Shown piece after piece: positions 56,070-64,000 of a stretch of DNA of 64,000 nucleotides. Where the stretch lies: the NCBI RefSeq assembly GCF_020091585.1, contig NZ_CP083582.1:3100001-3164000 (forward strand), written 5' to 3'. The notes under the pieces were generated by a model that worked only from the letters and a program-made list of their open reading frames with translations, was not told the origin of the DNA and ran no database searches. Positions within the stretch are counted from its first letter, which is position 1. The number at the start of each line of letters is the position of its first letter. The position numbers were made by a program, and so were the translations under genes. Origin of the DNA: Kovacikia minuta CCNUW1 (GTDB lineage Bacteria; Cyanobacteriota; Cyanobacteriia; Leptolyngbyales; Leptolyngbyaceae).

Positions 56070-56205
56070 CAGAAGGGATTAGGTGGTAGGTGATAGGGAG
56101 TCGGGGGTAGGTGCGCACAATGAATGACTCATGACCCAATTCAAAACTCAAAACTCTCTTCGTCTCCATCCTTCATCCCCCATCCCTTCTTCCTCTCTCT
56201 CATCC
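56070..56205. repeat. Heptamer-repeat cassette
   Basis: Purine-rich units (GGTGATA, GGTAGGT, GGGGGTA) run into a short centre, then CAAAACT, CATCCTT, CATCCCT, TTCCTCT-type units. Ends at the stop of the glycosylase gene. Confidence 0.7.
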
Positions 56206-56811
56206 CTATTTCCTGGAAACTGCTGGGCAGCCTGCCAGATACCACCGCCAGGGTAAATCGGTGCCCTGGGTTAATCCAATCCGGGTGGTTTGGATGAGGG
56301 CACGATCGCCCTCGTTCAGGGCTATTTGAAACTCAGAACTGCGGTGTTCCAACCAGAGTGCCTGTCCGAGTTGCAATGGTTGTGCCGTCAAACTCTGATC
56401 GATTTGAAGGGCACGGCATAATTTGCCTGGACCGGCGGCAATTCGATCGGGTTTGGAGTGTTTCAGGAGATCAATCCAGGGAGGAATGGTTTCCAGTTGA
56501 AGTGCACGGATCAAAACTGCGCTGGGTACCCCTTCCCGATCGGTCACCAGATTGAGACAGCAATACATTCCATAAATTAAATAGACATAGGTCATCCCGG
56601 CAGGACCAAACATGACCTGATTGCGAGGAGTTTGGCGACGGTAGGCATGGCAAGCCGGATCATTCGGTTCGTAAGCTTCCGTTTCAACGATCAGTCCACG
56701 GAAAATTTTTCTATCAGACATCTGGCGCACCAACGTGCAGCCAATTAAATCAGGCGCTACCTGGGTTGAAGGACGATTGAGCCAGGTTGCATTAACAAAA
56801 CTTGTGTTCAC
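56206..56811 (-). CDS. 3-methyladenine DNA glycosylase (AAG/MPG family)
   Basis: 201 residues. PSTQVAPDLIGCTLVRQMSD, IVETEAYEPNDPACHAYRRQ, QVMFGPAGMTYVYLIYGMYC and AGPGKLCRALQIDQS are the family motifs, with catalytic Glu in VETEAY. The enzyme flips out and removes alkylated purines such as 3-methyladenine and hypoxanthine to start base excision repair. Full length (family 190-220). It is monocistronic, and its C terminus (PAVSRK) ends at the heptamer cassette. Start ATG 56811. Confidence 0.94.
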   Translation of the reverse strand: MNTSFVNATWLNRPSTQVAPDLIGCTLVRQMSDRKIFRGLIVETEAYEPNDPACHAYRRQTPRNQVMFGPAGMTYVYLIYGMYCCLNLVTDREGVPSAVLIRALQLETIPPWIDLLKHSKPDRIAAGPGKLCRALQIDQSLTAQPLQLGQALWLEHRSSEFQIALNEGDRALIQTTRIGLTQGTDLPWRWYLAGCPAVSRK

Positions 56812-57171
56812 AGAAGTTATAGGAAGGGCAGGGGGTAGGGAGTTAGGCTTCGGATGTGAACCTCAGCCCCATGCTCTCAGACAAGAGCGCAACCGCGATC
56901 AGCGATATAAGGTGTCCTAACCGTTGGGGCAACAGCACTATCAGTAATCGAGGGATCAGATCTTTTAGGGTAATTTATGCCGCTCTATCTCGGTTTAGCC
57001 CTGGAAATTTGCCAAAGATCCAGGCTGCCCCAACCATCTAGAATGTTGTAAAAATTTAGAATGTTGTAAAAATCTATGAATTGCTGGGATTCCAGGAATA
57101 TTGTTTTACAATTCCTGAAGTTAAGGTGTTAGTCTAAATTTCAATCAAGTTTTCTTAGCGAGTCATAACAA
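56812..57171. other. Gene-free stretch
   Basis: 360 bases with no good frame. TTGTAAAAATTTAGAATGTTGTAAAAATC near 57045-57075 is a short direct repeat of TAGAATGTTGTAAAAA. The rest probably holds promoters for the small membrane protein at 57172 and the glycosylase. Confidence 0.4.
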
Positions 57172-57294
57172 ATGGACGTGAAATTAATTCTGCCTGTACT
57201 AACAGCTGTTTTTATTGTGGCGTGCCTGTTTTTTGGAACCCGGAATGGGTTTTACGATTCTGATAATTACCACGGTAACGGTTCGGCTCACTAG
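57172..57294 (+). CDS. Very small single-helix membrane protein
   Basis: 40 residues: MDVKLILPVLTAVFIVACLF then a polar tail FGTRNGFYDSDNYHGNGSAH. One membrane helix with a strict soluble tail is the architecture of many small photosynthetic or assembly subunits in cyanobacteria. The codon pattern and sharp ATG-to-TAG boundaries, with AT-rich flanks on each side, support a real gene. The family name is not recalled with confidence. It stands alone between the glycosylase and the beta-CASP-like gene. Confidence 0.6.
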   Translation: MDVKLILPVLTAVFIVACLFFGTRNGFYDSDNYHGNGSAH

Positions 57295-57517
57295 GGCAAC
57301 TGACTTTAGCAATTCAATGCTTTGACGGGTTTATCTAAATTCAGTGTTTTGGAGCTTTGAGCCTCCAGGGCACTCTCTTTTAAGACTTAGATATCCATCA
57401 ATGCCAGGTTTTTACACTCATTACTTTTTGAATGGCAGCGCGATCGCAGCTTGCAAGTTTCACTTTAGTTAGATGAAAGAGCTTGCGTGAACGCCAATAT
57501 GGAGAAGCAGCGCGAAC

Positions 57518-59185
57518 GTGACTGAGCTGGAATGTTTGGCTTACGGCGTTGAGCAGGTTGATGAAGGGGTCTGCCTGTTGGTTCGGCTTGGCCCCTACCG
57601 CATCATGTTAGATTGTGGACTGGCAGATATTTCCCTTCTTACAGCAAAGAAATCCTCTGCTCCGGCAGACCTGGTGTTGTGTAGCCATGCCCATGCTGAC
57701 CACGCTAGAGGGCTGCTGGCACTCAACCAGGCATTTCCTCAAATTCCGATTTACGCCAGTGAGGTAACCGCGCAACTCTTACCCTTAAACTGGTCGGGAC
57801 AAACCGCCCAACTTCCACCCCGTTTGTGCCAGGCATTACCCTGGCGGACTCCGGTTGAATTTTTAGATGGGTTAAGCGCCACCCTTTACCCAGCAGGGCA
57901 CTTGCCAGGAGCCGCTGCAATTCTGCTGACCTACACAGCACCCACCAGTAACCACGAACCAGCCCGTACCTACCAGGTGTTTTATACAGGAGACTTTTTC
58001 CTATCCAACGCCCGTCTTGTGGAAGGGTTGCCCCTGGAAGAACTGCGCGGTATGGCACCCGATGTCTTGATTGTGGAGGGAAGCTATGGCACGGCTCGTC
58101 ATCCCCGTCGTCGCCAGCAGGAAAACCAACTGGCAGAACGGATTAACCGGGCGATCGCGACTCAACGATCTATCCTGCTGCCCACTCCCCCTCTAGGATT
58201 GGCACAGGAATTGCTGATGCTACTGCGCAGCCACCACCACTTCACTGGCCGAGATCTGGATATCTGGGTTGATCCAACGGTTGCCACAGGCTGTGATGCC
58301 TATCTGGGAATCCTGCCGCACTTACCGCCCTCGGTACAAAACTTTGCCCGCCATCAGCCGCTATTTTGGGATGAGCGGGTACGCCCACGGGTGCGCCGTT
58401 TGAGCCGCGATCGATCGCTACCTCCATCTTTTCCCTGCATCGTTCTAGCAGATGAAACCGCCGATCTGAGCCAATATTACGAACCGAAACCCGACAATTG
58501 GTTGGTTTTAGTTCCCCAACAACCCCATCGAACCTCTCCTGCCCTGACACAAATCGATCGTCGAGCCGCCGAAAAATTCTCTCCTCCTCCCAACGCCGAT
58601 ACCTATTTGCTGGCTCAACACTGTGATGGTCCCGGCACCACCCAGTTGATCCACAATCTGCGTCCCCAGCACGTCGTTTTTGTCCACGGGTCTTCCACCT
58701 ACCTGGCGGACCTGACTGGGCTGGAGGAATTGCACAACCGCTATCATCTACACTCCCCGGCAGCGGGCAGCCTTGTAGAACTCCCGATCGGCGAAACCTT
58801 TTTGCAACCCGCCGCCCCCCCTGAAACCAACTATGAGGGAGAACTCACCGAGTTGGATACGGTGGTCACGATTACCCTACCCAACGCCATTACTGGAGAT
58901 CCCCGCTGGCAAACCCTGGCAGATACCGGATTGATTGAAGCCCGCTGGCAGGGAGATGAGTTGGTTTTGCGCGGACTCCCCCAACGGGAACTGCTCCGTC
59001 AGGGTAGCGATCGTCTACTCGACTGGGTGGACGCCAACTCCCCCCTGCGGCAGTGCTGCGCCAACTGCACCCACTACCGGAGCCAACGCTGCTGGAACCC
59101 CGCCTCTCCACTTTTTGAGTTCAAAGTTACCCCAGAGGGGTTTTGCCCCGTCTTTGAACCCATTCAGCCCCAGCCAGAAGAATGA
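57518..59185 (+). CDS. Metallo-beta-lactamase/beta-CASP-type hydrolase with Cys-rich C terminus
   Basis: 555 residues, from GTG 57518. The MBL metal site is LVLCSHAHADHARGLLALN (HxHxDH), later AGHLPGAAAILLT and FYTGDFFLSNARLV. A beta-CASP-like insert follows (VEGSYGTARHPRRRQQENQL, ILLPTPPLGLAQELL, VVFVHGSS), as in RNA-processing CPSF/RNase J-like enzymes. The tail QCCANCTHYRSQRCWNPASP has five Cys in 15 residues, perhaps a zinc or iron-sulfur centre. Nuclease activity on RNA is the leading hypothesis. It is monocistronic. Confidence 0.85.
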   Translation: MTELECLAYGVEQVDEGVCLLVRLGPYRIMLDCGLADISLLTAKKSSAPADLVLCSHAHADHARGLLALNQAFPQIPIYASEVTAQLLPLNWSGQTAQLPPRLCQALPWRTPVEFLDGLSATLYPAGHLPGAAAILLTYTAPTSNHEPARTYQVFYTGDFFLSNARLVEGLPLEELRGMAPDVLIVEGSYGTARHPRRRQQENQLAERINRAIATQRSILLPTPPLGLAQELLMLLRSHHHFTGRDLDIWVDPTVATGCDAYLGILPHLPPSVQNFARHQPLFWDERVRPRVRRLSRDRSLPPSFPCIVLADETADLSQYYEPKPDNWLVLVPQQPHRTSPALTQIDRRAAEKFSPPPNADTYLLAQHCDGPGTTQLIHNLRPQHVVFVHGSSTYLADLTGLEELHNRYHLHSPAAGSLVELPIGETFLQPAAPPETNYEGELTELDTVVTITLPNAITGDPRWQTLADTGLIEARWQGDELVLRGLPQRELLRQGSDRLLDWVDANSPLRQCCANCTHYRSQRCWNPASPLFEFKVTPEGFCPVFEPIQPQPEE

Positions 59186-59378
59186 GGAATGAGATGGCAA
59201 GATCCAACTCCTACCCCCTCCGATAAGTTTTTTAACATTTACCTAAAAGGGTGAGCACTTTTAAGTTCTTTTGCTAAATTGAATCATTCTTATGAAAGTC
59301 AGGTGCTTGCATCTACATTGATGGCTCCAAAATGCAAAATTTCACACTTGACATTGAATTGTTTCAAACAACCGGCTT

Positions 59379-60500
59379 ATGTCTCAGGATGCTAACGCTA
59401 GTCAAATGCTTCTAAGCTCATTGCAGAACACATCACTGGATCTTTCTAGGGAAGAAGGCTTTGACTCTGATAAAGGGGAGCAGTTGGGTAGATTCCCTGT
59501 AGAGTCCTACGCCGATCGCCTAATGGATGAACTGTTTGAAGATGTTGAAGGCATGTTAGACGGCGGACCAAAGCCGCAGATTGAACCTGAGGCCTTAGAG
59601 GTAGAAGCTACGCCCCAACCAGCGGTCTCCACCAATTTCTTTGGTCTGTCCCTTCCAACTCCTTTCTCCAACCAGGACTCAGCAACAAAATCCGATCCAG
59701 AACTTGAATCAAACCTGGTGAACGGGCAATTTGCCGATTCCAGTCTAGAACAGATGCCTGCTCCAGTTGAGCAGAAGCCAGCGTCTCAGTCCTACAATCG
59801 CCTGCTGCTGGGGATTGGTTGCGTCTCGCTCATCGCTACCACAGGTCTGTGGTTCCTGTTTCAGGAAATGAAGCGGCAGCCAGCCACCGTTTCCCTGCCA
59901 CCCCAAACAACTGCTAACGCCCCTGCCCAGGTGGGTGATCCATTTGCTAGTTACATGCAGCGATCGCTCCAGGCGATCGACCAGAAACACCAACCTTCAG
60001 GCTCCCCTGGGACGACAACGACCCATGCACCCGCGGCTTCCAGTCTCCCAACGGTAACTGTCCCTGGCTCTCAAATCTCCGGCACAGCCCCCGCGCCTTC
60101 AATTCCCGGTGTGCCCACCCTCGGCACTGCCAAGACTCCCGCCGCAACAGGGCGAATTTATATTCCGGTTTACCAGGCTCCCCCTGGTTCACCCTCTGCC
60201 CCAACAGCCACCGCTCCAAACGTCACTCCGCTACCCAACCCACCAACCAGCACGGGGTCTACAGCAGTCAGAACTCCAATTCCGCTCAGTGTTCCTGGTG
60301 TGGCACGTACCCTGGAAGGAGTGGTAGATATGGGTGAGCAATCCGCTATCCTGGTCAAAATCAATGGAGTCACCCAACGCTTCCGTCTGGGTGAAAGCAT
60401 TGGGTCTAGCGGTTGGGCATTGGTTGAAGTCTCCAAAAATCAGGCGATCGTGCGCCGCAATGGGGAAGTGCGATCGCTTTTCATCGGACAAAGCTTCTAA
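59379..60500 (+). CDS. Membrane protein with PilP/GspC-like C-terminal domain
   Basis: 373 residues. A long acidic cytosolic N terminus (~140 residues) leads to one membrane helix near residues 143-163 (LLLGIGCVSLIATTGLWFLF), then a 140-residue Pro/Thr/Ala-rich periplasmic linker (APAPSIPGVPTLGTAKTPAA). The last 65 residues are a small beta-rich domain, LEGVVDMGEQSAILVKINGV, FRLGESIGSSGWALVEVSK, AIVRRNGEVRSLFIGQSF. This recalls the homology region of GspC/PilP that binds secretins. Type IV pilus or type II secretion involvement is an inference; no pilus genes are in the window. Confidence 0.7.
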   Translation: MSQDANASQMLLSSLQNTSLDLSREEGFDSDKGEQLGRFPVESYADRLMDELFEDVEGMLDGGPKPQIEPEALEVEATPQPAVSTNFFGLSLPTPFSNQDSATKSDPELESNLVNGQFADSSLEQMPAPVEQKPASQSYNRLLLGIGCVSLIATTGLWFLFQEMKRQPATVSLPPQTTANAPAQVGDPFASYMQRSLQAIDQKHQPSGSPGTTTTHAPAASSLPTVTVPGSQISGTAPAPSIPGVPTLGTAKTPAATGRIYIPVYQAPPGSPSAPTATAPNVTPLPNPPTSTGSTAVRTPIPLSVPGVARTLEGVVDMGEQSAILVKINGVTQRFRLGESIGSSGWALVEVSKNQAIVRRNGEVRSLFIGQSF

Positions 60501-60657
60501 AAAATTGCTAGGTTTTAGGTGTTAGGTTTGATCAGGATTAATTGTTAGTCACCCATTGGCTGCTGATCCTCGTCCATTTGTCGCTCGTTGTTAGAGACTT
60601 GTACTCGTACCTGACACCTGACACCTATCCCCTACTACCTCCCTCAGGAGCCACTTC

Positions 60658-61233
60658 ATGGGTCTATTCGACGATTTCAGCCGATTCCTGGAAGAGCGGC
60701 TTGATGAATACCTGCGCAACAACCCGCATCTGGAACTATTCGTTCTGGAAGAAAAGCTGCGGGAACAGGAAGAAGAAACCCTGACCTTGATGACCGACCT
60801 GAAACGGCAGGAAAAGCAGGTTCAGGATGAAATTATGGGCATCGCACGGGAGATACAACTCTGGCATGCTCGGATTGAAAAAGCAAAGGCAGCAGGTAGA
60901 GCGGATCTGGCAGAACCCGCCCAGGCTCACGAAGCCTCCCTGCTGCGTCAGGGCAACCAGAAATGGGGGCAGATGGAAATGCTGAAGGAACGGATTCAGC
61001 AAACCCAGGAGTTGCAGAAAAAAATTGAAGTGCGTCGTAAGGAACTACAAACCAAGGTCTCTGAAGCCCAGGCAACTCGCAGCAATACCCGCACAACCCA
61101 AGCCGGGGAATCCTTTGGTTGGAATCAAAGCTCAACCGCCAATTCTGGTAATTTGGATGCCCTGGAAAAACAATTCCGCCGCTGGGAAGCGGAAGAGGAG
61201 TTGCAGCAGCTTAAACGCAACATGGGGCGATAG
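60658..61233 (+). CDS. TIGR04376-family coiled-coil protein
   Basis: 191 residues. The start MGLFDDFSRFLEERLDEYLR, then NNPHLELFVLEEKLREQEEE, is the signature of this cyanobacterial family. A long coiled coil follows (DEIMGIAREIQLWHARIEKA, KERIQQTQELQKKIEVRRK), then a Ser/Thr linker, and a C-terminal helix (LDALEKQFRRWEAEEELQQL). Related in layout to phage-shock-protein A-like membrane coat proteins, though function is not proven. It is preceded by a heptamer cassette (GACACCT type) and followed by the 21-bp array. Confidence 0.85.
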   Translation: MGLFDDFSRFLEERLDEYLRNNPHLELFVLEEKLREQEEETLTLMTDLKRQEKQVQDEIMGIAREIQLWHARIEKAKAAGRADLAEPAQAHEASLLRQGNQKWGQMEMLKERIQQTQELQKKIEVRRKELQTKVSEAQATRSNTRTTQAGESFGWNQSSTANSGNLDALEKQFRRWEAEEELQQLKRNMGR

Positions 61234-61389
61234 GGGGAAGGGGAAAAAGGGAAAGGATAAAGGATAAAGGATGAAAGATAGGGTATGTCTTAAAAACTCT
61301 GCCTTGACTCCTTGAACCCTTGATTCCCTCGACTCCCTGCTCAGAATTGGCACAAAAAATTTGACAAATCCGAAAGATGCTTGAGCGAA

Positions 61390-61683
61390 GTCGAGCTACC
61401 TTTGAACCTGGTCAAGCTATCTCTAAGCTGAGTCGAGCTATCTTTTAGACTGGTCGAGTCACCTTTGAACCGAGTCGAGCTATCTTTTAGACTGGTCGAG
61501 CCACCTCTAAGCTGAGTTGGGCTATTTCTGAACCTGGTCGAGCTGCTTTTAAGCTCAGTTGAGCTATTTTTGAACCTGATCGAGCCACCGTTAAGCTGAG
61601 TTGATTCACCTCTGAACTTGGTTGAGCTGTTTTTGAAGCAAGGAGAACAGCCTCTAAACCTGGTTAAGCTATTTCTGAGTCTA
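61390..61683. repeat. Tandem array of fourteen 21-bp units
   Basis: Fourteen units starting GTCGAGCTA and ending near GAACCTG or TAAGCTGA, plus a degenerate fifteenth. Length is exactly 21 bases, which equals three heptamers or seven codons. On the minus strand a frame of 115 codons (TTG 61688 to 61341) runs through it without a stop and gives a seven-residue repeat such as SSTSLKD/SSTRFKG. A protein is possible but not proven. Confidence 0.85.
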
Positions 61684-61821
61684 CCCAAGCTATCCCTGCC
61701 CTCAGTTAAACGTATTCAATAGAATCCTTTTCCTGGTACCGAATACCTAAGACCGATTACCTGCAACCTGAGATACGATGGGGACAGCGAATTTGCTACT
61801 GAAGCTTAAAAAGATTCTCCT

Positions 61822-62182
61822 ATGCCGCAAGACATTTGGGTGATTACAGATGACACCGCTATCTCGACCGTTTCCAGAGATGGGAAAGGAGACTGGGGCG
61901 ATGAAATGCGTTCCCAGAACAGTGGCAGCAAAGGGAGTCAGGCTAAACGTCGTGGAACTTCAGCAAAGAATGACTGACTTTCTGCACATGGTGGGGCAGA
62001 TCTTTCAGCAGGCAGAGCAGCAAGCGGTGAATTTATCGGCACCTCACTCCAAACTTCTACTGGATGAGATTGAGTTAGCAGTTGAAATTAGCGCTGAAGG
62101 AGAGGTGAAGCTGATTGCCAGCGCAAAAGCTGCCGGAAAGGGTGCGATTACACTCAAGTTTAAGCGGGTCGAAGCCAGGTGA
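61822..62182 (+). pseudogene. Pepco-like (CU044_2847-type) small partner protein, probable frameshift
   Basis: ATG 61822 gives MPQDIWVITDD, then the frame moves by +1 and continues VRLNVVELQQRMTDFLHMVG, FQQAEQQAVNLSAPHSKLLL and DEIELAVEISAEGEVKLIAS, with GKGAITLKFKR at the end. These are the Pepco/trypsin-co-occurring-type domain, found next to peptidases in conflict systems. The two frames meet near 61855, so the gene is either frameshifted or begins at an internal ATG (61850). Its stop is one base before the caspase ATG at 62184, a tight operon. Confidence 0.65.
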
Positions 62183-62183
62183 T

Positions 62184-63668
62184 ATGGCGAGAAATCTGGC
62201 GATCGCAGTTGGCATCAACCACTACCCTCTGCTTGATCAACCCTTGCGGTATGCCGAGCAAGACGCGATCGCCATGCAAAACTTTCTCCAGAATGAAGCC
62301 AAATTTGAGAAAGTGTATCGATTTTCTGATAACTCCCCACCCGTAGATCACAAAAGCACTGAACCAAGGCGGAATAACTTGCTGATGGTTCTGGATCAGA
62401 TGGAGGCTAGAGTCAGATTGCAAGAAAGCGATAGCCTCTGGTTTTTCTTCAGCGGGCATGGGGCACGACAGGCAGAACAGGACTACCTTTTGCTATCCGA
62501 CAGCTACCTGGGGAATTTGCAGGAGACAGCGATTTCCACCGATCGCATCATCCGCAGCCTGCGCCAGTGCGGAGCCGGAAATCTGATCATGATTCTGGAT
62601 GCCTGCCGCAACCGGGTTCAGAATGTTAGTAAAGGTGTTGGCTCTCCAACGGTTGAACTTTCCAAACAGGAAGGCGTTATTAGCTTCTTCTCCTGCCGCC
62701 CTAGCCAAATATCCTATGAAGTTCCAGCTTTGAGGCAAGGAGCATTTACCTATGCCCTGCTGGAAGCACTAGGGGGAGAGTGTCAACCGGAACGGACGAC
62801 CGTTGAACAGATCGATCGCTACCTACTCAGACGCGTCCCCGAACTAAACCGCCAGCACAATCAACCAGCCCAGGAACCTTACTTGATCGCTGAACCAGCG
62901 CGAAAGTATCACCAAGTTATCTTGCCTGCCGCGATCGCTCAACCACCACCCACCCAATGGCAGACTAACGAAATCGATAGGCTGAAATCAGAGGCTTTCC
63001 ATGCCACTTATGTAGTTAGGGATCTCGATCGGGCAAAACAACTGTGGAGGCGCGTGAATGAGATCGCTGTTGTTCCAGAAGACCGCAAACTGGCTGTAGA
63101 CAGAATTGAAGAAATTGCTCAAATGCAACTCAATCAAGAATCATCAGTTTCATCAAACTCTGATAGCCAAGCCATTCCCCAGCCACTAAAAGCAGTTTCT
63201 CCACCTCCAGTAGATCCTAAGTACCGACAAGAACCATTCCACAAGTCATCTCAACAACAACCAGAAGCAGTTTCTCCACCTCCAGTTGAACTAAGGTATC
63301 AGCCGGAAGAAGCCCTTCAATGGTCTGAACAACAACTGTCAGTCCCATTTCGCCTAAACAGACCAAAAAACCGCGCCACCCCCTGGATCAGGTTAATAAC
63401 CAGCGCATTACTTTACGCCATTACTGGATTCCTTCTTGCTACCGCAACTGCCCCGTTTTGGCTGTGGGCTGGGATTGGGGCTGTAGCTGTGGCTATGGCT
63501 GTGTTTGGGGCTGTATTTGGGGCTGTGTTTGGGGCTGTATTTGGGGAAAAGCTGCTTGAATCTTTCAGTCAATTTCACACGTTCTTGATTCTGACTGCAA
63601 CCTCCTGGTTGGGTTTAGGTTTGGGGTGGGTGGGGCATTGGGTGTTTCAGCAGGTCAATCGAGGATAG
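62184..63668 (+). CDS. Caspase-family peptidase with C-terminal membrane helices
   Basis: 494 residues. Residues 1-250 are the caspase fold: MARNLAIAVGINHYPLLDQP, His92 in FFFSGHGARQAEQ and Cys141 in MILDACRNRV, both catalytic residues present. Residues ~260-400 include a helical linker and Pro-rich repeats (QPLKAVSPPPVDPKYRQEPF and a near-copy). Residues ~405-490 are hydrophobic and hold two or three membrane helices with an FGAV repeat (AVFGAVFGAVFG). Fusion of a protease to a membrane anchor, next to a Pepco-like partner, suggests an effector module of a biological-conflict or cell-death system. Unlike the exported orthocaspase, no Tat signal is seen. Confidence 0.9.
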   Translation: MARNLAIAVGINHYPLLDQPLRYAEQDAIAMQNFLQNEAKFEKVYRFSDNSPPVDHKSTEPRRNNLLMVLDQMEARVRLQESDSLWFFFSGHGARQAEQDYLLLSDSYLGNLQETAISTDRIIRSLRQCGAGNLIMILDACRNRVQNVSKGVGSPTVELSKQEGVISFFSCRPSQISYEVPALRQGAFTYALLEALGGECQPERTTVEQIDRYLLRRVPELNRQHNQPAQEPYLIAEPARKYHQVILPAAIAQPPPTQWQTNEIDRLKSEAFHATYVVRDLDRAKQLWRRVNEIAVVPEDRKLAVDRIEEIAQMQLNQESSVSSNSDSQAIPQPLKAVSPPPVDPKYRQEPFHKSSQQQPEAVSPPPVELRYQPEEALQWSEQQLSVPFRLNRPKNRATPWIRLITSALLYAITGFLLATATAPFWLWAGIGAVAVAMAVFGAVFGAVFGAVFGEKLLESFSQFHTFLILTATSWLGLGLGWVGHWVFQQVNRG

Positions 63669-63789
63669 GGTGTGGGGGTGTGGGGTATGGGGTGTGGGTG
63701 GGGTGTAGGTGCTGTAGCAGGATCGGGTGTCGTTGTTGCAACTGGGATGACTATTTTGTGTCAGGCTAAAATGAGTGTAGAAGGTCTAA
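63669..63789. repeat. G-rich heptamer-like tract
   Basis: Repeats of GTGTGGGG, GGTATGG and GGGTGTG between the caspase and DUF433 genes; purine/T-rich, roughly 7-8 base period. Confidence 0.55.
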
Positions 63790-64000
63790 ATGAAAAACAG
63801 TATGGTTCAATCAACGGAACATTGTCATATCGTCAGAAACAGTGAAATTCTGAGTGGTGAGCCGATTATCAGAGGTACCAGGACACCAGTGCGGGCGATC
63901 GTGGAAATGTGGCGGATTGGGGTTTCACCTGAAGAGATTCCTCAGCGTTTGCCCCATCTTGTTTTGTCACAAGTTTTCGATGCGCTTAGCTATTACCTGG
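63790..64000 (+). CDS. DUF433-family antitoxin, cut by the window end
   Basis: The first 70 residues are visible: HCHIVRNSEILSGEPIIRGT, then RTPVRAIVEMWRIGVSPEEI and LPHLVLSQVFDALSYYL. The SGEPIIRGTR motif and helix-turn-helix-like region are typical of DUF433. Such proteins pair with a DUF5615 (PIN-like) toxin usually encoded directly downstream, beyond the window. ATG 63790 is used; ATG 63802 (MVQSTE) is an alternative. Confidence 0.88.
   Translation, partial: MKNSMVQSTEHCHIVRNSEILSGEPIIRGTRTPVRAIVEMWRIGVSPEEIPQRLPHLVLSQVFDALSYYL

Noticed and set aside
61341-61688. Minus-strand protein of 115 residues across the 21-bp array
   Set aside because: Only a TTG start and no ribosome binding site; reported as a repeat with coding potential instead of as a gene.

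Overview
The window comes from a filamentous cyanobacterium, most likely a Leptolyngbya-like genus. The evidence is many HIP1-type GCGATCGC octamers, a SasA clock kinase with a KaiB-like sensor domain, a cyanophycinase, several cyanobacteria-restricted families (DUF4359, DUF3536/GH57, TIGR04376), an orthocaspase and TPR-CHAT proteins. No rRNA, plasmid replication gene or CRISPR array was found, so this reads as chromosome. Identifications rest on motif recognition by eye; no database search was run.

Layout. 0-8 kb: a protein of unknown function, a substrate-binding/OmpA fusion, a pentapeptide-repeat protein, tRNA-Gly(CCC) with a nearby integrase remnant, a lipoprotein, a coiled-coil protein and tRNA-His(GTG). 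8-10.6 kb: a Tat-exported orthocaspase next to a frameshifted DUF4359 gene. 10.9-18.3 kb: a co-directional surface-polysaccharide cluster (GT2, three GT4 enzymes, two FkbM methyltransferases, one acyltransferase). 18.3-28.8 kb: a TMEM175-type channel, small secreted proteins including a divergent paralogue pair, a Coq4-like gene, a GH57/DUF3536 gene, a site-2 protease and a metallo-beta-lactamase-fold protein. 29-35 kb: a large TpsA-type secreted protein followed by an exported TPR-CHAT protein. 35-45 kb: a STAS-sugar transferase fusion, an SDR oxidoreductase, an ECF sigma/anti-sigma/CpxP-like unit, an esterase, SasA, a tandem universal stress protein and another GT4. 45-57 kb: a PAS-PAS-GGDEF-EAL protein, xylulokinase-like kinase, a truncated mannose-6-phosphate isomerase, an IS110 element, cyanophycinase, an IS256 element with clear ends, a stress-type membrane protein, a BON lipoprotein and a 3-methyladenine DNA glycosylase. 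57-64 kb: a tiny membrane protein, a beta-CASP-like hydrolase, a PilP/GspC-like protein, TIGR04376, a 21-bp repeat array, a Pepco-like/caspase pair and a DUF433 antitoxin cut by the window end.

Two features mark the whole window. First, at least eight otherwise good genes are split by one single-base frameshift, seven of them between 8 and 25 kb; several sit at homopolymers, so consensus error must be excluded before calling decay. Second, many intergenic gaps carry cassettes of degenerate 7-bp tandem repeats, purine-rich then pyrimidine-rich, forming imperfect fold-backs; three such cassettes lie in frame inside coding genes. Three clan-CD peptidases (orthocaspase, CHAT, Pepco-linked membrane caspase) lie within 55 kb. 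The most system-like candidates are the Pepco-caspase pair, the TpsA/TPR-CHAT pair and the IS110 element with a possible bridge RNA.
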